This document shows, piece after piece, positions 42,909-56,351 of a DNA stretch of 64,000 nucleotides. The notes under the pieces were generated by a model. The model was not told the DNA's origin and searched no databases. It saw nothing but the letters and a program-made list of their open reading frames with translations. Both the position numbers and the translations under genes were made by a program. The stretch covers positions 1,627,001 to 1,691,000 of the forward strand of contig NC_015259.1 of NCBI RefSeq assembly GCF_000192745.1, written 5' to 3'. The stretch comes from Polymorphum gilvum SL003B-26A1. Its GTDB lineage: Bacteria; Pseudomonadota; Alphaproteobacteria; Rhizobiales; Stappiaceae. The first letter of the stretch is position 1. Each line of letters starts with the position of its first letter.

Positions 42909-43850
42909 CTACCGCGCGGCGGCGATGGCGATTTCGGCCGCCAGGCGGGCGTTGTTGCGCACCAGCGCGATGTTGGTTTCGAGGCTGCGCCCGCCGGTCA
43001 GGTCGAGGATTAGCGCCAGCACGAAGGGGGTGACGTCCTTGCCGCGGATCGACCGGCGCGCCGCCTCGGCCAGGGCCGCGTCGATGTAATCGGCCATCTC
43101 GGCGCGCGGGATCTCTGCCTCTTCCGGCACCGGGTTGGCGACGAGAACGCCGCCGTGGTTGCCGAACAGCCGCCGCGTCGCCAGCAGCCGGGCGATTTCC
43201 TCCGCGCTGTCGAGCCGGTACGGGGCGGCGAGACCGCTCTTGCGTGACCAGAACGCCGGCAGTTCGCCGGTGCGGTAGCCGACCACCGGCACGCCGCGGG
43301 TCTCCAGGACCTCCAGGGTCTTGGGCAGGTCGAGCAGCGCCTTCGCGCCGGCCGCCACCACGCAGACGGGCGTGCGCGCCAGCTCGTCGAGGTCGGCGGA
43401 GATGTCGAAGCTGTGCTCCGCTCCCTTGTGCACGCCGCCGATGCCGCCGGTGGCGAAGACGGTGATGCCGGCGGCATGGGCGGCCATCATGGTCGCCGCG
43501 ACCGTGGTCGATCCGGGCCGGCCGGTGGCGACCGCATAGGCGAGATCGGCGCGCGAGCATTTCATCACCCGTTCGGCGCGCGCGAGTCGCTCCAGGTCGC
43601 CGTCGTCGAGGCCGATGCGGATCCTGCCGTCGAGCACGGCGATGGTCGCCGGCACCGCACCGGCGGCGCGCACGTCTGCCTCGACCTGGCGCGCGGTCTC
43701 GACGTTTTTCGGCCACGGCATGCCGTGGGTGATGATGGTCGATTCGAGCGCCACCAGCGGGCGGTCCTCGGCGCGTGCCGCCGCGACCTCGGCGCTCGCC
43801 GCGATCAGCTCGGCGGCGGCATTTGTCTCGGCACCGGATCCAGCCGTCAC
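42909..43850 (-). CDS. psuG: Pseudouridine-5'-phosphate glycosidase PsuG
   Basis: A 313-residue cytoplasmic enzyme that splits pseudouridine 5'-phosphate into uracil and ribose 5-phosphate. Family motifs are PLVALESTIITHGMPWPKNVETARQVE, TTVAATMMAAHAAGITVFATGGIGGVHKGAEHSFDISADL and LLDLPKTLEVLETRGVPVVGYRTGELPAFW. The adjoining upstream gene psuK supplies its substrate; the two form a two-gene pathway (gap 61 bases). Confidence 0.93.
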   Translation of the reverse strand: MTAGSGAETNAAAELIAASAEVAAARAEDRPLVALESTIITHGMPWPKNVETARQVEADVRAAGAVPATIAVLDGRIRIGLDDGDLERLARAERVMKCSRADLAYAVATGRPGSTTVAATMMAAHAAGITVFATGGIGGVHKGAEHSFDISADLDELARTPVCVVAAGAKALLDLPKTLEVLETRGVPVVGYRTGELPAFWSRKSGLAAPYRLDSAEEIARLLATRRLFGNHGGVLVANPVPEEAEIPRAEMADYIDAALAEAARRSIRGKDVTPFVLALILDLTGGRSLETNIALVRNNARLAAEIAIAAAR

Positions 43851-43911
43851 GATCGTTCTCCCGCTCGCGTGTCCTCGTCGTGCCGCTTATAGCCACGCGG
43901 CGGGGCAGCGT

Positions 43912-44832
43912 TCAATCGCGATCCATGCCGGCGACGACCGGCCAGGTCATACCGGAGGGCACGGCGCCGGATCCGCCGAGGGCGCATTCGGCGGCGCGCA
44001 GGCCCGTCTCCAGCGCCTGTGCCAGTGGCCGGTCGCGGACCAGCGCCGCCAGGGTTCCGGCGATCAGGGCGTCGCCCGCCCCGGTGACGTCGACGATGGT
44101 GCAGGGACGCGGTGCGATCGAGCCCTGGGTTGTGCCGTCGCGCCAGTGCAGCGGCGCGGCGCCGTCGCTGATGGCCAGCGCGCGCACGCCGCGTTGGGCC
44201 AGCCGCTCGCCGTGGTCGGAAAGCGGCACGGCTTCCGGCAGGCCGGTGAGGGCGGCCGCTTCCGCCCGGTTGAGGACCAGCAGGTCGAGGCGGGCGAGAA
44301 CCGCCTCGAGCCGTGGCGCCTTGGCGATGGAGACGGCATCGGCGGCGAGATGTCGGTCGCCGGCCGCCAGCGCGATCCGTTCGAGCACCGCGCCGGGCAG
44401 GTTCGCTTCGGCGAACCAGAGGCCTGCCGCCGCGATTTCCGGGTGATCGAGGGCGAGGGCGTCGGCGTCCAGGGTGTCGGTGATGCGGGCGTCGACCACG
44501 GCGGCGGCGAGGCTGCCGTCGGGATCGTGCACGGCGAGATAGCGGCCGGTCGGAAGGTCGCGGCGCTGGACGGCCCCGAGCGAGATACCCTCGCGCGCAA
44601 GTTCCGCGGCCAGGCGGTCGCCGTCGGCGTCGCGTCCGAGCGCGCCCGCCAGTGCGCAGGAGATGCCGAGGCGTACCAGCGTGCGCGCGACATTGGTGGC
44701 CACGCCGCCCGGCGCCGTCTCCGTCACGCCCGGCGTCGACGTTTCGCGCCGGGCCGGGCGCGTCGCGTGCGCGATCACGTCGACATGGATGGCGCCGAAG
44801 CAGGCGGCGGCGGGCTGGGGCGGATACGGCAT
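43912..44832 (-). CDS. psuK: Pseudouridine kinase PsuK (PfkB family)
   Basis: A 306-residue sugar/nucleoside kinase. The PfkB signature near the C-terminus is DVTGAGDALIAGTLAALV, with the catalytic Asp in GAGD. The N-terminal part has GGVATNVARTLVRLGI, the first PfkB motif. Its place before psuG makes pseudouridine the likely substrate. It is read away from recA. Confidence 0.9.
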   Translation of the reverse strand: MPYPPQPAAACFGAIHVDVIAHATRPARRETSTPGVTETAPGGVATNVARTLVRLGISCALAGALGRDADGDRLAAELAREGISLGAVQRRDLPTGRYLAVHDPDGSLAAAVVDARITDTLDADALALDHPEIAAAGLWFAEANLPGAVLERIALAAGDRHLAADAVSIAKAPRLEAVLARLDLLVLNRAEAAALTGLPEAVPLSDHGERLAQRGVRALAISDGAAPLHWRDGTTQGSIAPRPCTIVDVTGAGDALIAGTLAALVRDRPLAQALETGLRAAECALGGSGAVPSGMTWPVVAGMDRD

Positions 44833-44970
44833 GGCGGCAGGCCTCGCAGGGACGAGCGGATGTAGCAGCGGCGGCGCGCGACGGCAAGCGGACCCGATTC
44901 TGTCCGGCGGCGGCGGATCGTCGTGTCGGCCAAAAAAATTCCGCTACGTAAATTTTAGCGGAAAGAGCTG

Positions 44971-44985
44971 GAACATACACTGAAC
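44971..44985 (+). promoter_or_regulatory. LexA (SOS) box of recA
   Basis: GAACATACACTGAAC is an exact GAAC-N7-GAAC direct repeat, the reverse complement of the alphaproteobacterial LexA site GTTC-N7-GTTC. It lies 120 bases before the recA start codon. Confidence 0.75.
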
Positions 44986-45104
44986 ATGATGAATTTTATC
45001 GTGTTTTTTCAGCTTTTTGTTTTCCCTTGGCGAGTTGGAACAAATGGAGTACAAAAGCTTGGTTTGAAACGGCGGGTCCATCGTGGAATAAGGAGCCTGA
45101 ACCC

Positions 45105-46178
<1,074 letters not shown>

Positions 46179-46286
46179 AGGCTTCGCCCTGACGACGCCC
46201 CTCGACGTCGCTGCCTGGATGTCGCTGTCCGGACACCCCCTTTCGGACAACCTGGCCGGCATCTCTTCCAGATATCCCTGGCACCA

Positions 46287-46315
46287 CGCCTCCGGACCCC
46301 TCCGGAGGCGTTTTT
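46287..46315 (+). terminator. Terminator after recA
   Basis: CGCCTCCGGA (46287-46296) and TCCGGAGGCG (46301-46310) form a 10-bp stem around a CCCC loop, followed by TTTTT. The rest of the 324-base gap to alaS (46316-46502) holds no supported gene and should contain the alaS promoter. Confidence 0.9.
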
Positions 46316-46502
46316 CGTTGTTCTGCTGGGCGCTTGGGGCGCTGGGTTCTGGACACTCAGGAGGCCGAAAGCTAAAAGGCAACGACTTCCTTGCGCACGG
46401 CAGACCGGCGCGGAGACCCTCCCGCGCGCGCCCTGCGCGGCGTCTCCCGCGCCGGCCCGACTGCGGACGAGACGCGGACGACAGGATCAGAGCGAGACCC
46501 AC

Positions 46503-49166
46503 ATGAGCGGCGTAAACGAAATCAGATCGGCGTTTCTGGACTATTTTGCCAAGAACGGGCACCAGGTGGTGGAGTCCGGCCCGCTGGTTCCGCGCAACGA
46601 TCCGACGCTGATGTTCACCAATGCCGGCATGGTCCAGTTCAAGAACGTCTTCACCGGACTGGAAAAGCGCGACTACGCGCGCGCCGCCACGTCGCAGAAG
46701 GTGGTGCGTGCCGGCGGCAAGCACAACGACCTCGACAACGTCGGCTACACGGCGCGCCACCACACCTTCTTCGAGATGCTCGGCAACTTCTCCTTCGGCG
46801 ACTATTTCAAGGAGCGCGCGATCGAACTCGCCTGGACGCTGATCACGAAGGAGTTCGGCCTCGCGAAGGACCGCCTGCTGGTCACCGTGTTCGCCGAGGA
46901 CGACGAGGCGCACGGCCTGTGGAAGAAGATCGCCGGCTTCTCCGACGACCGCATCATCCGCATTCCGACCTCGGACAACTTCTGGACCATGGGTGATACC
47001 GGCCCCTGCGGTCCGTGCTCGGAGATCTTCTACGACCACGGCGAGCACATCTGGGGCGGTCCTCCGGGCAGCGCCGAGGAGGACGGCGACCGCTTCATCG
47101 AGATCTGGAATCTCGTATTCATGCAGTATGAGCAGACGCCGCAGGCGCGCCTCCCGCTGCCGCGTCCGTCGATCGACACCGGCATGGGCCTGGAGCGCAT
47201 CGCCGCCGTGTTGCAAGGCGTCCACGACAACTACGACATCGACCTGTTCCGGGCGCTGATCTCCGCGTCGGTGAACGCTACCGGCGTCGAGGCCGACGGA
47301 TCGGCGCGTGCCAGCCACCGGGTCATCGCCGACCACCTGCGCTCGTCCTGCTTCTTGATCGCCGACGGCGTGCTGCCGTCCAACGAGGGACGCGGCTACG
47401 TCCTGCGCCGGATCATGCGCCGAGGCATGCGCCATGCCCATCTGCTCGGCGCGCAGGAGCCGCTGATGTGGAGGCTGGTGCCGGCGCTGATCCGCGAGAT
47501 GGGCCGCGCCTATCCCGAGCTCGTCCGCGCCGAGGCTCTGATCACGGAGACCCTGCGTCTGGAAGAGGGCCGCTTCCGCAAGACGCTGGAACGCGGCCTC
47601 GGCCTGCTCGACGCCGCCACCGTCGACCTGTCGGAGGGCGGCGAACTGGACGGCGAGACGGCCTTCAGGCTCTACGACACCTACGGATTCCCCCTCGACC
47701 TCACGCAGGACGCCCTGCGCGCGCGCGGCATCGGCGTCGATACCGCGGGCTTCGCCGCTGCCATGGAACGCCAGAAGGCGGAGGCCCGGGCGGCCTGGGC
47801 CGGCTCGGGCGAGGCGGCGACCGATGCGGTCTGGTTCGGCCTCAAGGAGAAATGCGGCGCCACCGAATTCCTCGGCTACGAGGCCGAGCGCGCCGAAGGC
47901 GCGGTTGCGGCGCTGGTCGCCGACGGCCGGGAAGTGAGCGAACTGGCGACCGGCCAGTCCGGCTTTGCCGTCTTCAACCAGACGCCGTTCTACGGCGAGT
48001 CCGGCGGTCAGGTCGGCGACACCGGCAGCCTGCATGCCCTCGGCGTCAAGGCGCGCGTCACCGACACCCAGAAGAAGGCCGACGGGCTGTTCGTCCATGC
48101 GGTCACCGTCGAGGAGGGCACGCTGAGCGTGGGTCTTGCGCTCGACATGATCGTCGATCCGGACCGGCGTACGGCGATCCGCTCCAACCATTCGGCCACC
48201 CATCTCCTGCACGAGGCCCTGCGCGAGGTGCTCGGCGGCCATGTTGCGCAGAAGGGCTCGCTGGTCAGCCCCGAGCGTCTGCGCTTCGACTTCTCCCACC
48301 CCAAGCCGATGAGCGAGGACGAGCTCAAGGTCGTCGAGGACTATGCCAACGAGATCGTGCTGCAGAACGCAGCCGTCGAAACGCGTCTGATGGCCGTCGA
48401 CGAGGCGATCGAGAGTGGCGCCATGGCGCTGTTCGGCGAGAAATACGGCGACGAGGTACGCGTCGTGTCGATGGGCACGGCGCTGCATGGTGACAAGGCC
48501 GGCAAGGCCTATTCGGTCGAGCTGTGCGGCGGCACGCATGTGCGCCGCACCGGCGACATCGGTCTGGTCCGGCTGGTGACGGAAGGGGCGGTGGCTGCGG
48601 GCGTGCGCCGCATCGAGGCGCTGACCGGCCCGGTCGCGCGGGCCTATCTCGACGAGCAGGACGCGCGCGTGCGCGAACTGGCCGGCCTGCTCAAGGTCGG
48701 CGCCGCGGACGTCACCGCGCGGGTCGCCCAGTTGGTCGAGGACCGCAGGCGGCTCGAACGCGAACTGGCAGAGGCGAAGAAGAAGCTCGCCATGGGCGGC
48801 GGTGGCGGCGAGGCGGGTGCCGCGGTCGTGAAGATGGTCGGTTCGCTCCGCTTGATGGCGCGCATCGTCGAGGGCATCAACCCCAAGGATCTCAAGGGTC
48901 TGGCCGACGAGACCATGGCCCAGGTCGGCTCGGGCGTGGTCGTGCTGATCAGCGTCGCAGAGGACGGCAAGGCGGCGATCGTCACCGCCGTCAGCAAGGA
49001 TCTGACCGACCGGGTCAGCGCCGTCGATCTCGTCCGCCTCGGCTCCGAGGCGCTCGGCGGGCGTGGCGGCGGCGGCCGGCCGGACATGGCCCAGGCGGGC
49101 GGTCCGGACGGCGCGAGGGCCGAGGCGGCGGTCGCCGCGATCGAGGCGCATCTCGCCGGGCTCTGA
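46503..49166 (+). CDS. alaS: Alanyl-tRNA synthetase AlaS
   Basis: An 887-residue class II synthetase. The catalytic core begins [47 protein letters not shown]. The editing domain has the two-part zinc/hydrolysis motif HSATHLLH and [15 protein letters not shown]-terminal helical and C-Ala domain (about 740-887) completes it, including a Gly-rich loop MGGGGGEAG. Length is normal. The order recA-alaS is common in alphaproteobacteria. Confidence 0.98.
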   Translation: MSGVNEIRSAFLDYFAKNGHQVVESGPLVPRNDPTLMFTNAGMVQFKNVFTGLEKRDYARAATSQKVVRAGGKHNDLDNVGYTARHHTFFEMLGNFSFGDYFKERAIELAWTLITKEFGLAKDRLLVTVFAEDDEAHGLWKKIAGFSDDRIIRIPTSDNFWTMGDTGPCGPCSEIFYDHGEHIWGGPPGSAEEDGDRFIEIWNLVFMQYEQTPQARLPLPRPSIDTGMGLERIAAVLQGVHDNYDIDLFRALISASVNATGVEADGSARASHRVIADHLRSSCFLIADGVLPSNEGRGYVLRRIMRRGMRHAHLLGAQEPLMWRLVPALIREMGRAYPELVRAEALITETLRLEEGRFRKTLERGLGLLDAATVDLSEGGELDGETAFRLYDTYGFPLDLTQDALRARGIGVDTAGFAAAMERQKAEARAAWAGSGEAATDAVWFGLKEKCGATEFLGYEAERAEGAVAALVADGREVSELATGQSGFAVFNQTPFYGESGGQVGDTGSLHALGVKARVTDTQKKADGLFVHAVTVEEGTLSVGLALDMIVDPDRRTAIRSNHSATHLLHEALREVLGGHVAQKGSLVSPERLRFDFSHPKPMSEDELKVVEDYANEIVLQNAAVETRLMAVDEAIESGAMALFGEKYGDEVRVVSMGTALHGDKAGKAYSVELCGGTHVRRTGDIGLVRLVTEGAVAAGVRRIEALTGPVARAYLDEQDARVRELAGLLKVGAADVTARVAQLVEDRRRLERELAEAKKKLAMGGGGGEAGAAVVKMVGSLRLMARIVEGINPKDLKGLADETMAQVGSGVVVLISVAEDGKAAIVTAVSKDLTDRVSAVDLVRLGSEALGGRGGGGRPDMAQAGGPDGARAEAAVAAIEAHLAGL

Positions 49167-49306
49167 GCGCGACCGCAGACCGGTCGCATCCGGGGCCGCG
49201 CCGCAGGCCCGCCGCCTTCGCGGCGCGCTTCGGCCCTGCCGTGCGGGCGAACCGCACCCGGTGCCGTCCTGTCTTCGTTTTACGAAAATTCAGGAGGAAA
49301 TGGTCT

Positions 49307-50668
49307 ATGAAGGACCGCCGTGCGGGTGTCCCGCGCGGGCCGGCGGGAGCAACCAACGTGCCAGGCGTGATGAAGAAGCGACTCTACGAGCTTCTCGAGG
49401 ACGGGCGCGAGAGCGACCGGGCCGGCCGCTGGGTGACCCGCGGACTGATCGGACTGATCGTCGTCAATGTCGTCGTGTCGGTGCTTGAGACGGTCGCCGG
49501 CATCCGAGCCGTTTATGGCGACGTGCTCGCCGACCTCCAGTTTGCCACGGGCGTGGTGTTCGCTCTGGAATATGGCCTGCGCCTCTATGTCGCCGACCTT
49601 CACCCGCCGCTGCGCCGGTTTGGACCGGTTGGCGGCCGGCTCCGCTATGTCCTGCAGCCGACCGCGATCATCGACCTGCTCGCTGCCCTGCCGCTGCTGC
49701 TCGTCTTCGTGCTGCCCGGGTCCGCTTTCGCGGTCGTGGTCATCCTGCGCCTGGCGCGCTTCTTCAAGCTGGTGCGCTACTCCCCGGCGTTGCGCTCGCT
49801 GCTGTCCGCCATCGCCTCGGAGCAGCGCGCGCTGATCGGATCCTTCATGATCATCGGCGGCATCATCCTGTTCGCCGCGACGCTGATGTACCTGGTCGAG
49901 CGGGATGTCCAGCCGGATGCCTTCGCTTCCATTCCCCATGCCATGTGGTGGGCGATCACGACCGCCACCACGGTCGGCTACGGCGACGTCGTTCCCGTTT
50001 CCGTCGCCGGCAAGATGCTTGCCGGCCTCGTCATGCTGCTGGGCTACGCCATGTTGGCGTTACCGGTCGGCATTATCGCCTCGGCCTTCGCGCGCGAGAT
50101 CCACAGCCGCGAATTCGTCGTCACCTGGTCGATGGTGTCGCGTGTGCCGCTGTTCGAGGATCTCAAGGCGGCCGAGATCGCAGAGGTCACCAAGCTGCTG
50201 CGCGCCCATCGTGTCGGCGCCGGCCAGGTGATCGCCGAGCGCGGCGACCTCGCCGCCTCGATGTATTTCGTCGCTTCCGGCGAGATCGAATTGATCCTGC
50301 CGGGCGAGACCCTGCGGCTCGGCGAGGGCGGCTTCGTCGGCGAACTGGCGCTGCTCGGGGAACGCCGCCGCGCGGCCACCGTGCGGGCGTCCTCGCGCGT
50401 CCAACTGCTGGAGTTGGAGGCCGACGACCTGCGCCGGCTGATGGACCGCAATCCGGACCTGGCCAGGCGCATCCTCAAGGAGGCCGGGGAGCGTACGGCG
50501 ATGGGGCGCAAGGAGGTCGGCGACCTGGCCGAGGAGGAACTGCAGCAGCCCGGCATGGTCGAGGAGGAGGGGGGCGGGTCAGCCGGGGAACCTGAGCCCG
50601 AACTGTTCGCGGAGCCGGCCGCGGAGACTGGCGACGGCCCCGAAGAGGTCAGGCCCACCGACGGATGA
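49307..50668 (+). CDS. Potassium channel with C-terminal cyclic-nucleotide-binding domain
   Basis: A 453-residue inner-membrane protein with a voltage-sensor-like S1-S6 region. Helix 4 has spaced arginines (LRLARFFKLVRYSPALRSLL), and the selectivity filter is TTVGYGD at about residues 220-227. The cytoplasmic part (about 285-395) is a cyclic-nucleotide-binding fold with the phosphate-binding cassette FVGELALLGERRRAATVRA. An acidic disordered tail follows. It resembles the prokaryotic channels related to MloK1. The start at 49307 has AGGAGG before it; the frame is open far upstream into alaS, but that is shadow coding. Confidence 0.9.
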   Translation: MKDRRAGVPRGPAGATNVPGVMKKRLYELLEDGRESDRAGRWVTRGLIGLIVVNVVVSVLETVAGIRAVYGDVLADLQFATGVVFALEYGLRLYVADLHPPLRRFGPVGGRLRYVLQPTAIIDLLAALPLLLVFVLPGSAFAVVVILRLARFFKLVRYSPALRSLLSAIASEQRALIGSFMIIGGIILFAATLMYLVERDVQPDAFASIPHAMWWAITTATTVGYGDVVPVSVAGKMLAGLVMLLGYAMLALPVGIIASAFAREIHSREFVVTWSMVSRVPLFEDLKAAEIAEVTKLLRAHRVGAGQVIAERGDLAASMYFVASGEIELILPGETLRLGEGGFVGELALLGERRRAATVRASSRVQLLELEADDLRRLMDRNPDLARRILKEAGERTAMGRKEVGDLAEEELQQPGMVEEEGGGSAGEPEPELFAEPAAETGDGPEEVRPTDG

Positions 50669-50876
50669 GGCAGGGCGCCGATCGGCGTCCTCGGAGTGCT
50701 GACACCCCCCAAGAAAGAAACTCGTCCTCCCGCACGCAGCGAAGTGCAGATGCGGGATCGGTGAGCCGAGGCCCTCTCGGTCTCCTTCATTGACATCATC
50801 GATACCGTGGCTCTCCGGTTCCGGCTCGCAGCTCACGCTTGGCCGGTATGACACGGGAGAGGCTACACGTTTGTCG

Positions 50877-50911
50877 ACAAGCCGAGGGCGCCGATGGGCG
50901 CCTCGGCTTGT
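50877..50911 (-). terminator. Long hairpin after icd
   Basis: ACAAGCCGAG and CTCGGCTTGT pair perfectly, with an inner GCGCC/GGCGC stem, giving about 15 bp in all. It is 24 bases after the icd stop on the minus strand. There is no T-tract, so it could act as a terminator or protect the mRNA end. Confidence 0.5.
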
Positions 50912-50934
50912 GGGGGGACCCGTGCTCCCAGGCG

Positions 50935-52152
50935 CTATTCGGCCGCCATCGCCCGGCGCAGGTTGTCGTCGATCTTGTCCAGGAAGCCGGTGGTGGTCAG
51001 CCATTTCTGGTCCGGACCGACCAGCAGGGCGAGGTCCTTGGTCATGAAACCGGCCTCGACGGTGTCGATGCAGACCTTCTCCAGCGTCCGGGCAAAGCCG
51101 GCCAGGGCGGCGTTACCGTCCAGCTTGGCGCGGTGGGCGAGCCCGCGCGTCCACGCGAAGATCGAGGCGATGGAGTTGGTCGAGGTCTCGTGGCCTTCCT
51201 GATGCTGGCGGTAGTGTCGGGTGACCGTGCCGTGCGCGGCCTCGGCCTCCACCGTCTTGCCGTCCGGCGTCATCAGCACGCTCGTCATCAGCCCGAGCGA
51301 GCCGAAACCCTGGGCGACGATGTCGGATTGCACGTCGCCGTCGTAGTTCTTGCAGGCCCAGACGTAGCCTCCCGACCATTTCAGGCTGGCGGCGACCATG
51401 TCGTCGATCAGGCGATGCTCGTACCAGATCTTCTTGTCGGCATAGGCATCCTTGAATTCAGCGTCGAAGATCTCCTGGAACAGGTCCTTGAAGCGGCCGT
51501 CATAGGCCTTGAGGATGGTGTTCTTGGTCGACAGGTAGCACGGCACCTCGCGCTGGAGCGCGTAGTTGAACGAGGCGCGGGCGAAGTCGCGGATCGAATC
51601 GTCGAGGTTGTACATGGCCATGGCGACGCCGGCGCCGGGCGCCTGGAACACCTCGTGCTCGATGGTCTGGCCGTCCTCGCCGACGAACTTGATGGTCAGC
51701 TTGCCCTTGCCGGGGAAGCGGAAGTCGGTGGCGCGGTACTGGTCGCCGAAGGCGTGGCGGCCAACGATGATCGGCTGGGTCCAGCCCGGCACCAGGCGCG
51801 GCACGTTACGGCAGATGATCGGCTCGCGGAAAATGACGCCGCCGAGGATGTTGCGGATGGTGCCGTTGGGCGAGCGCCACATCTTCTTCAGGCCGAATTC
51901 CTCGACCCGCGCCTCGTCCGGCGTGATGGTCGCGCATTTGACGCCGACGCCGTGCTTCCTGATCGCGTTGGCAGCATCCACCGTCACCTGGTCGTCGGTG
52001 CGATCGCGCTCCTGGATCGACAGGTCGTAGTATTCCAGGTCGATGTCGAGATAGGGGTGGATCAGCTTGTCCTTGATGAACTGCCAGATGATCCGGGTCA
52101 TCTCGTCGCCGTCGATGTCGACGACCGGATTGTCAACCTTGATCTTCGCCAT
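50935..52152 (-). CDS. icd: NADP-dependent isocitrate dehydrogenase, homodimeric type
   Basis: A 405-residue TCA-cycle enzyme converting isocitrate to 2-oxoglutarate. The start [44 protein letters not shown] is typical of the eukaryote-like dimeric class found in Rhizobiales. [54 protein letters not shown] includes the active-site aspartates and the NADP-binding histidine region. The upstream in-frame start lies in shadow sequence. A second, unrelated isocitrate dehydrogenase lies 1.7 kb downstream on the same strand. Confidence 0.96.
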   Translation of the reverse strand: MAKIKVDNPVVDIDGDEMTRIIWQFIKDKLIHPYLDIDLEYYDLSIQERDRTDDQVTVDAANAIRKHGVGVKCATITPDEARVEEFGLKKMWRSPNGTIRNILGGVIFREPIICRNVPRLVPGWTQPIIVGRHAFGDQYRATDFRFPGKGKLTIKFVGEDGQTIEHEVFQAPGAGVAMAMYNLDDSIRDFARASFNYALQREVPCYLSTKNTILKAYDGRFKDLFQEIFDAEFKDAYADKKIWYEHRLIDDMVAASLKWSGGYVWACKNYDGDVQSDIVAQGFGSLGLMTSVLMTPDGKTVEAEAAHGTVTRHYRQHQEGHETSTNSIASIFAWTRGLAHRAKLDGNAALAGFARTLEKVCIDTVEAGFMTKDLALLVGPDQKWLTTTGFLDKIDDNLRRAMAAE

Positions 52153-52389
52153 GGGTCTGCGGGCCTCGTCTTGGGGGAAGGGAGGATTGTGTGCGTCCGT
52201 ATACAATTTTTGCCACCGACGCGCAACGGGTGGGGGTGGTTTAGCATTTCCCCTGGCCGAGAGGGAGGCGTTCGACCGCAATGCGGGACCCGGTGCGACG
52301 GCGCGTGCCCTTGTGACCGGTTCGGCCCTCCTTGCCGCCCGTGGGATGCCTCTGAAGGCTGCTTGGTCCTGCGTCCCGATTGACAGTCC

Positions 52390-52417
52390 GATTTATCTGA
52401 CTTAAGTCAGATAAATC
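52390..52417. promoter_or_regulatory. 28-bp perfect palindrome abutting the MarR-GNAT start codon
   Basis: GATTTATCTGACTT (52390-52403) is followed directly by its exact reverse complement (52404-52417), and the next base is the A of the ATG. Each half holds ATCTGACTTAAGTCAGAT-type symmetry, as expected for a dimeric winged-helix repressor. There is no separate ribosome-binding site between the palindrome and the ATG, so binding here would block both transcription and translation start, or the mRNA is leaderless. Confidence 0.75.
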
Positions 52418-53290
52418 ATGCTTGATCCGATTTCCCGAGTCCGTCGTTTCAGCCGGGCCGTCACCTCCCAGGTCGGGGCGCTCGACACCTCGTTTCTCGG
52501 TCGAGGCCGCCCGCTCGGCGCTGCGCGCGTGCTCAATGCCATCGGCCACGGCCGTGCCGACGTGGCGGCCGTGCGTGCCTATCTCGGTCTGGATTCGGGG
52601 CTGATGAGCCGTCTCCTGCGCGGGCTGGAGGAAGAAGGGCTGATCGTCGTCACGCCCGACCCGGTCGATGCCCGAAGACGCCGGGCGGAACTGACCGAGG
52701 CCGGGCGATGCGAATTCGGCGTCTATGAGGCGCTGTCCAACGAACGGGCGGAACGCCTGCTGGCCTCCCATTCCGATCCGGACGTCTTGCTCGCGGCCAT
52801 GGACCTGATCGCCTCCGCCCTCGGCCGGCAGCACTGGCTTGTGCAGGAGATGGATCCGCGTGACGACGCGGCCCGCTACTGCCTTGGCGAATATTACGCG
52901 GAACTGAACCGGCGTTTCGAGACAGGCTTCGAGGCTTCCCGCTCGCGTGATCCGGACGCCGCGGACATGCGCCGTCCGCGCGGCGCCTTCATCGTCGCCC
53001 TGTCCGATGGCCTGCCGCTCGGCTGCGTGGGGCTGAAGGGCACGGACCACGGCTACGCCGAAATCAAGCGGCTCTGGGTGGCTCCCGCCGCGCGCGGCCT
53101 CGGCCTTGCCCGCAGGCTCATGCAGGCGGCGGAAGAGACGGCGCGCGACCTGTCGATCAGGGTCCTGCGCCTCGACACCAACCGTGCGCTGCCGGAAGCG
53201 ATCGCTCTCTACCGGAAGACCGGCTGGCGGGAGATCGATCGCTTCAACGACGATCCCTATCCGGATTTCTTCTTCGAAAAGGTGCTGTGA
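52418..53290 (+). CDS. MarR-type regulator fused to GNAT acetyltransferase
   Basis: A 290-residue two-domain protein. Residues 1-140 are a MarR winged helix (ISRVRRFSRAVTSQVGALDTSFLGRGRPLGAARVLNAIGHG, then LGLDSGLMSRLLRGLEEEGLIVVTPDPVDARRRRAELTEAGR as helix-turn-helix and wing). Residues 150-290 are a GNAT fold: IKRLWVAPAARGLGLARRLMQAAEETARD carries the acetyl-CoA loop RGLGLA, and LDTNRALPEAIALYRKTGWREI is motif B. The fusion is a known architecture, but the ligand and acetyl acceptor are not known here. It is divergent from icd and followed by cutA. Confidence 0.9.
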   Translation: MLDPISRVRRFSRAVTSQVGALDTSFLGRGRPLGAARVLNAIGHGRADVAAVRAYLGLDSGLMSRLLRGLEEEGLIVVTPDPVDARRRRAELTEAGRCEFGVYEALSNERAERLLASHSDPDVLLAAMDLIASALGRQHWLVQEMDPRDDAARYCLGEYYAELNRRFETGFEASRSRDPDAADMRRPRGAFIVALSDGLPLGCVGLKGTDHGYAEIKRLWVAPAARGLGLARRLMQAAEETARDLSIRVLRLDTNRALPEAIALYRKTGWREIDRFNDDPYPDFFFEKVL

Positions 53291-53403
53291 GGCCGGGAAG
53301 GGGCTGGGGCCACCTCGATGCGTCGCCGGCGCGGGCCCTCGTCTGGCCTTCAGGCGGCGGGTGGTGTAGGCACTTGGCGAAGCCGTGCCGGGAGACCGAA
53401 ACG

Positions 53404-53715
53404 ATGCCGATCGCCGTCTGCACCACCACCGCCACGAGGGAGGAAGCACGCGCCATCGCGCGGGCCTGCGTCGAGGCGGGCCTCGTCGCCTGCGCCCATC
53501 TCGACGAGATCGACAGCCTCTACGTCTGGGACGGCAAGCTCGCCGAGGACCGCGAGATACGCGTGATGCTGAAGGCCGCCGACGCCGCCTGGCCGAGGAT
53601 CGAGGCGCTGATCCGGGCGATGCACAGCTACGAGGAGCCGGCGATCTACGTCTTCCCGATCACGGCCGGCAGTGCCTCCTACCTTTCCTGGATCGAGGCC
53701 CGATCGGCCGGGTAG
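53404..53715 (+). CDS. cutA: Divalent-ion tolerance protein CutA
   Basis: A 103-residue cytoplasmic protein of the CutA1 family. Motifs are MPIAVCTTTATREEARAIARACVEAGLVACAHLDEIDSLYVWDGKLAEDREIRVMLKA and HSYEEPAIYVFPITAGSASYLSWI. CutA forms trimers and has been linked to copper tolerance, although its exact role is unsettled. The ATG at 53404 aligns with the family; an upstream in-frame extension does not. Confidence 0.93.
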   Translation: MPIAVCTTTATREEARAIARACVEAGLVACAHLDEIDSLYVWDGKLAEDREIRVMLKAADAAWPRIEALIRAMHSYEEPAIYVFPITAGSASYLSWIEARSAG

Positions 53716-53764
53716 CGCCGCCGTTGCTGCGGCACACCGCCGACGCAGGGCGACGAGACGCGTC

Positions 53765-53793
53765 AAAATGGAAAGGGCGGCCGATGGCCGCCC
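53765..53793 (-). terminator. Terminator after the monomeric isocitrate dehydrogenase
   Basis: On the minus strand GGGCGGCC, a 3-base loop and GGCCGCCC form an 8-bp stem followed by TTTCCATTTT. It is about 30 bases after the stop codon at 53824. Confidence 0.75.
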
Positions 53794-53823
53794 CCGAGGG
53801 TTTCTTACGCTTTTCTGTGAGGC

Positions 53824-56319
<2,496 letters not shown>

Positions 56320-56351
56320 TCAATCGAGCGCCAGTGGCCGCCGGTCATACT

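Noticed and set aside
48524-49306. Upstream extension of the potassium-channel frame into alaS
   Set aside because: The first 260 codons are Arg/Gly-rich shadow of alaS; the channel start with AGGAGG is at 49307.
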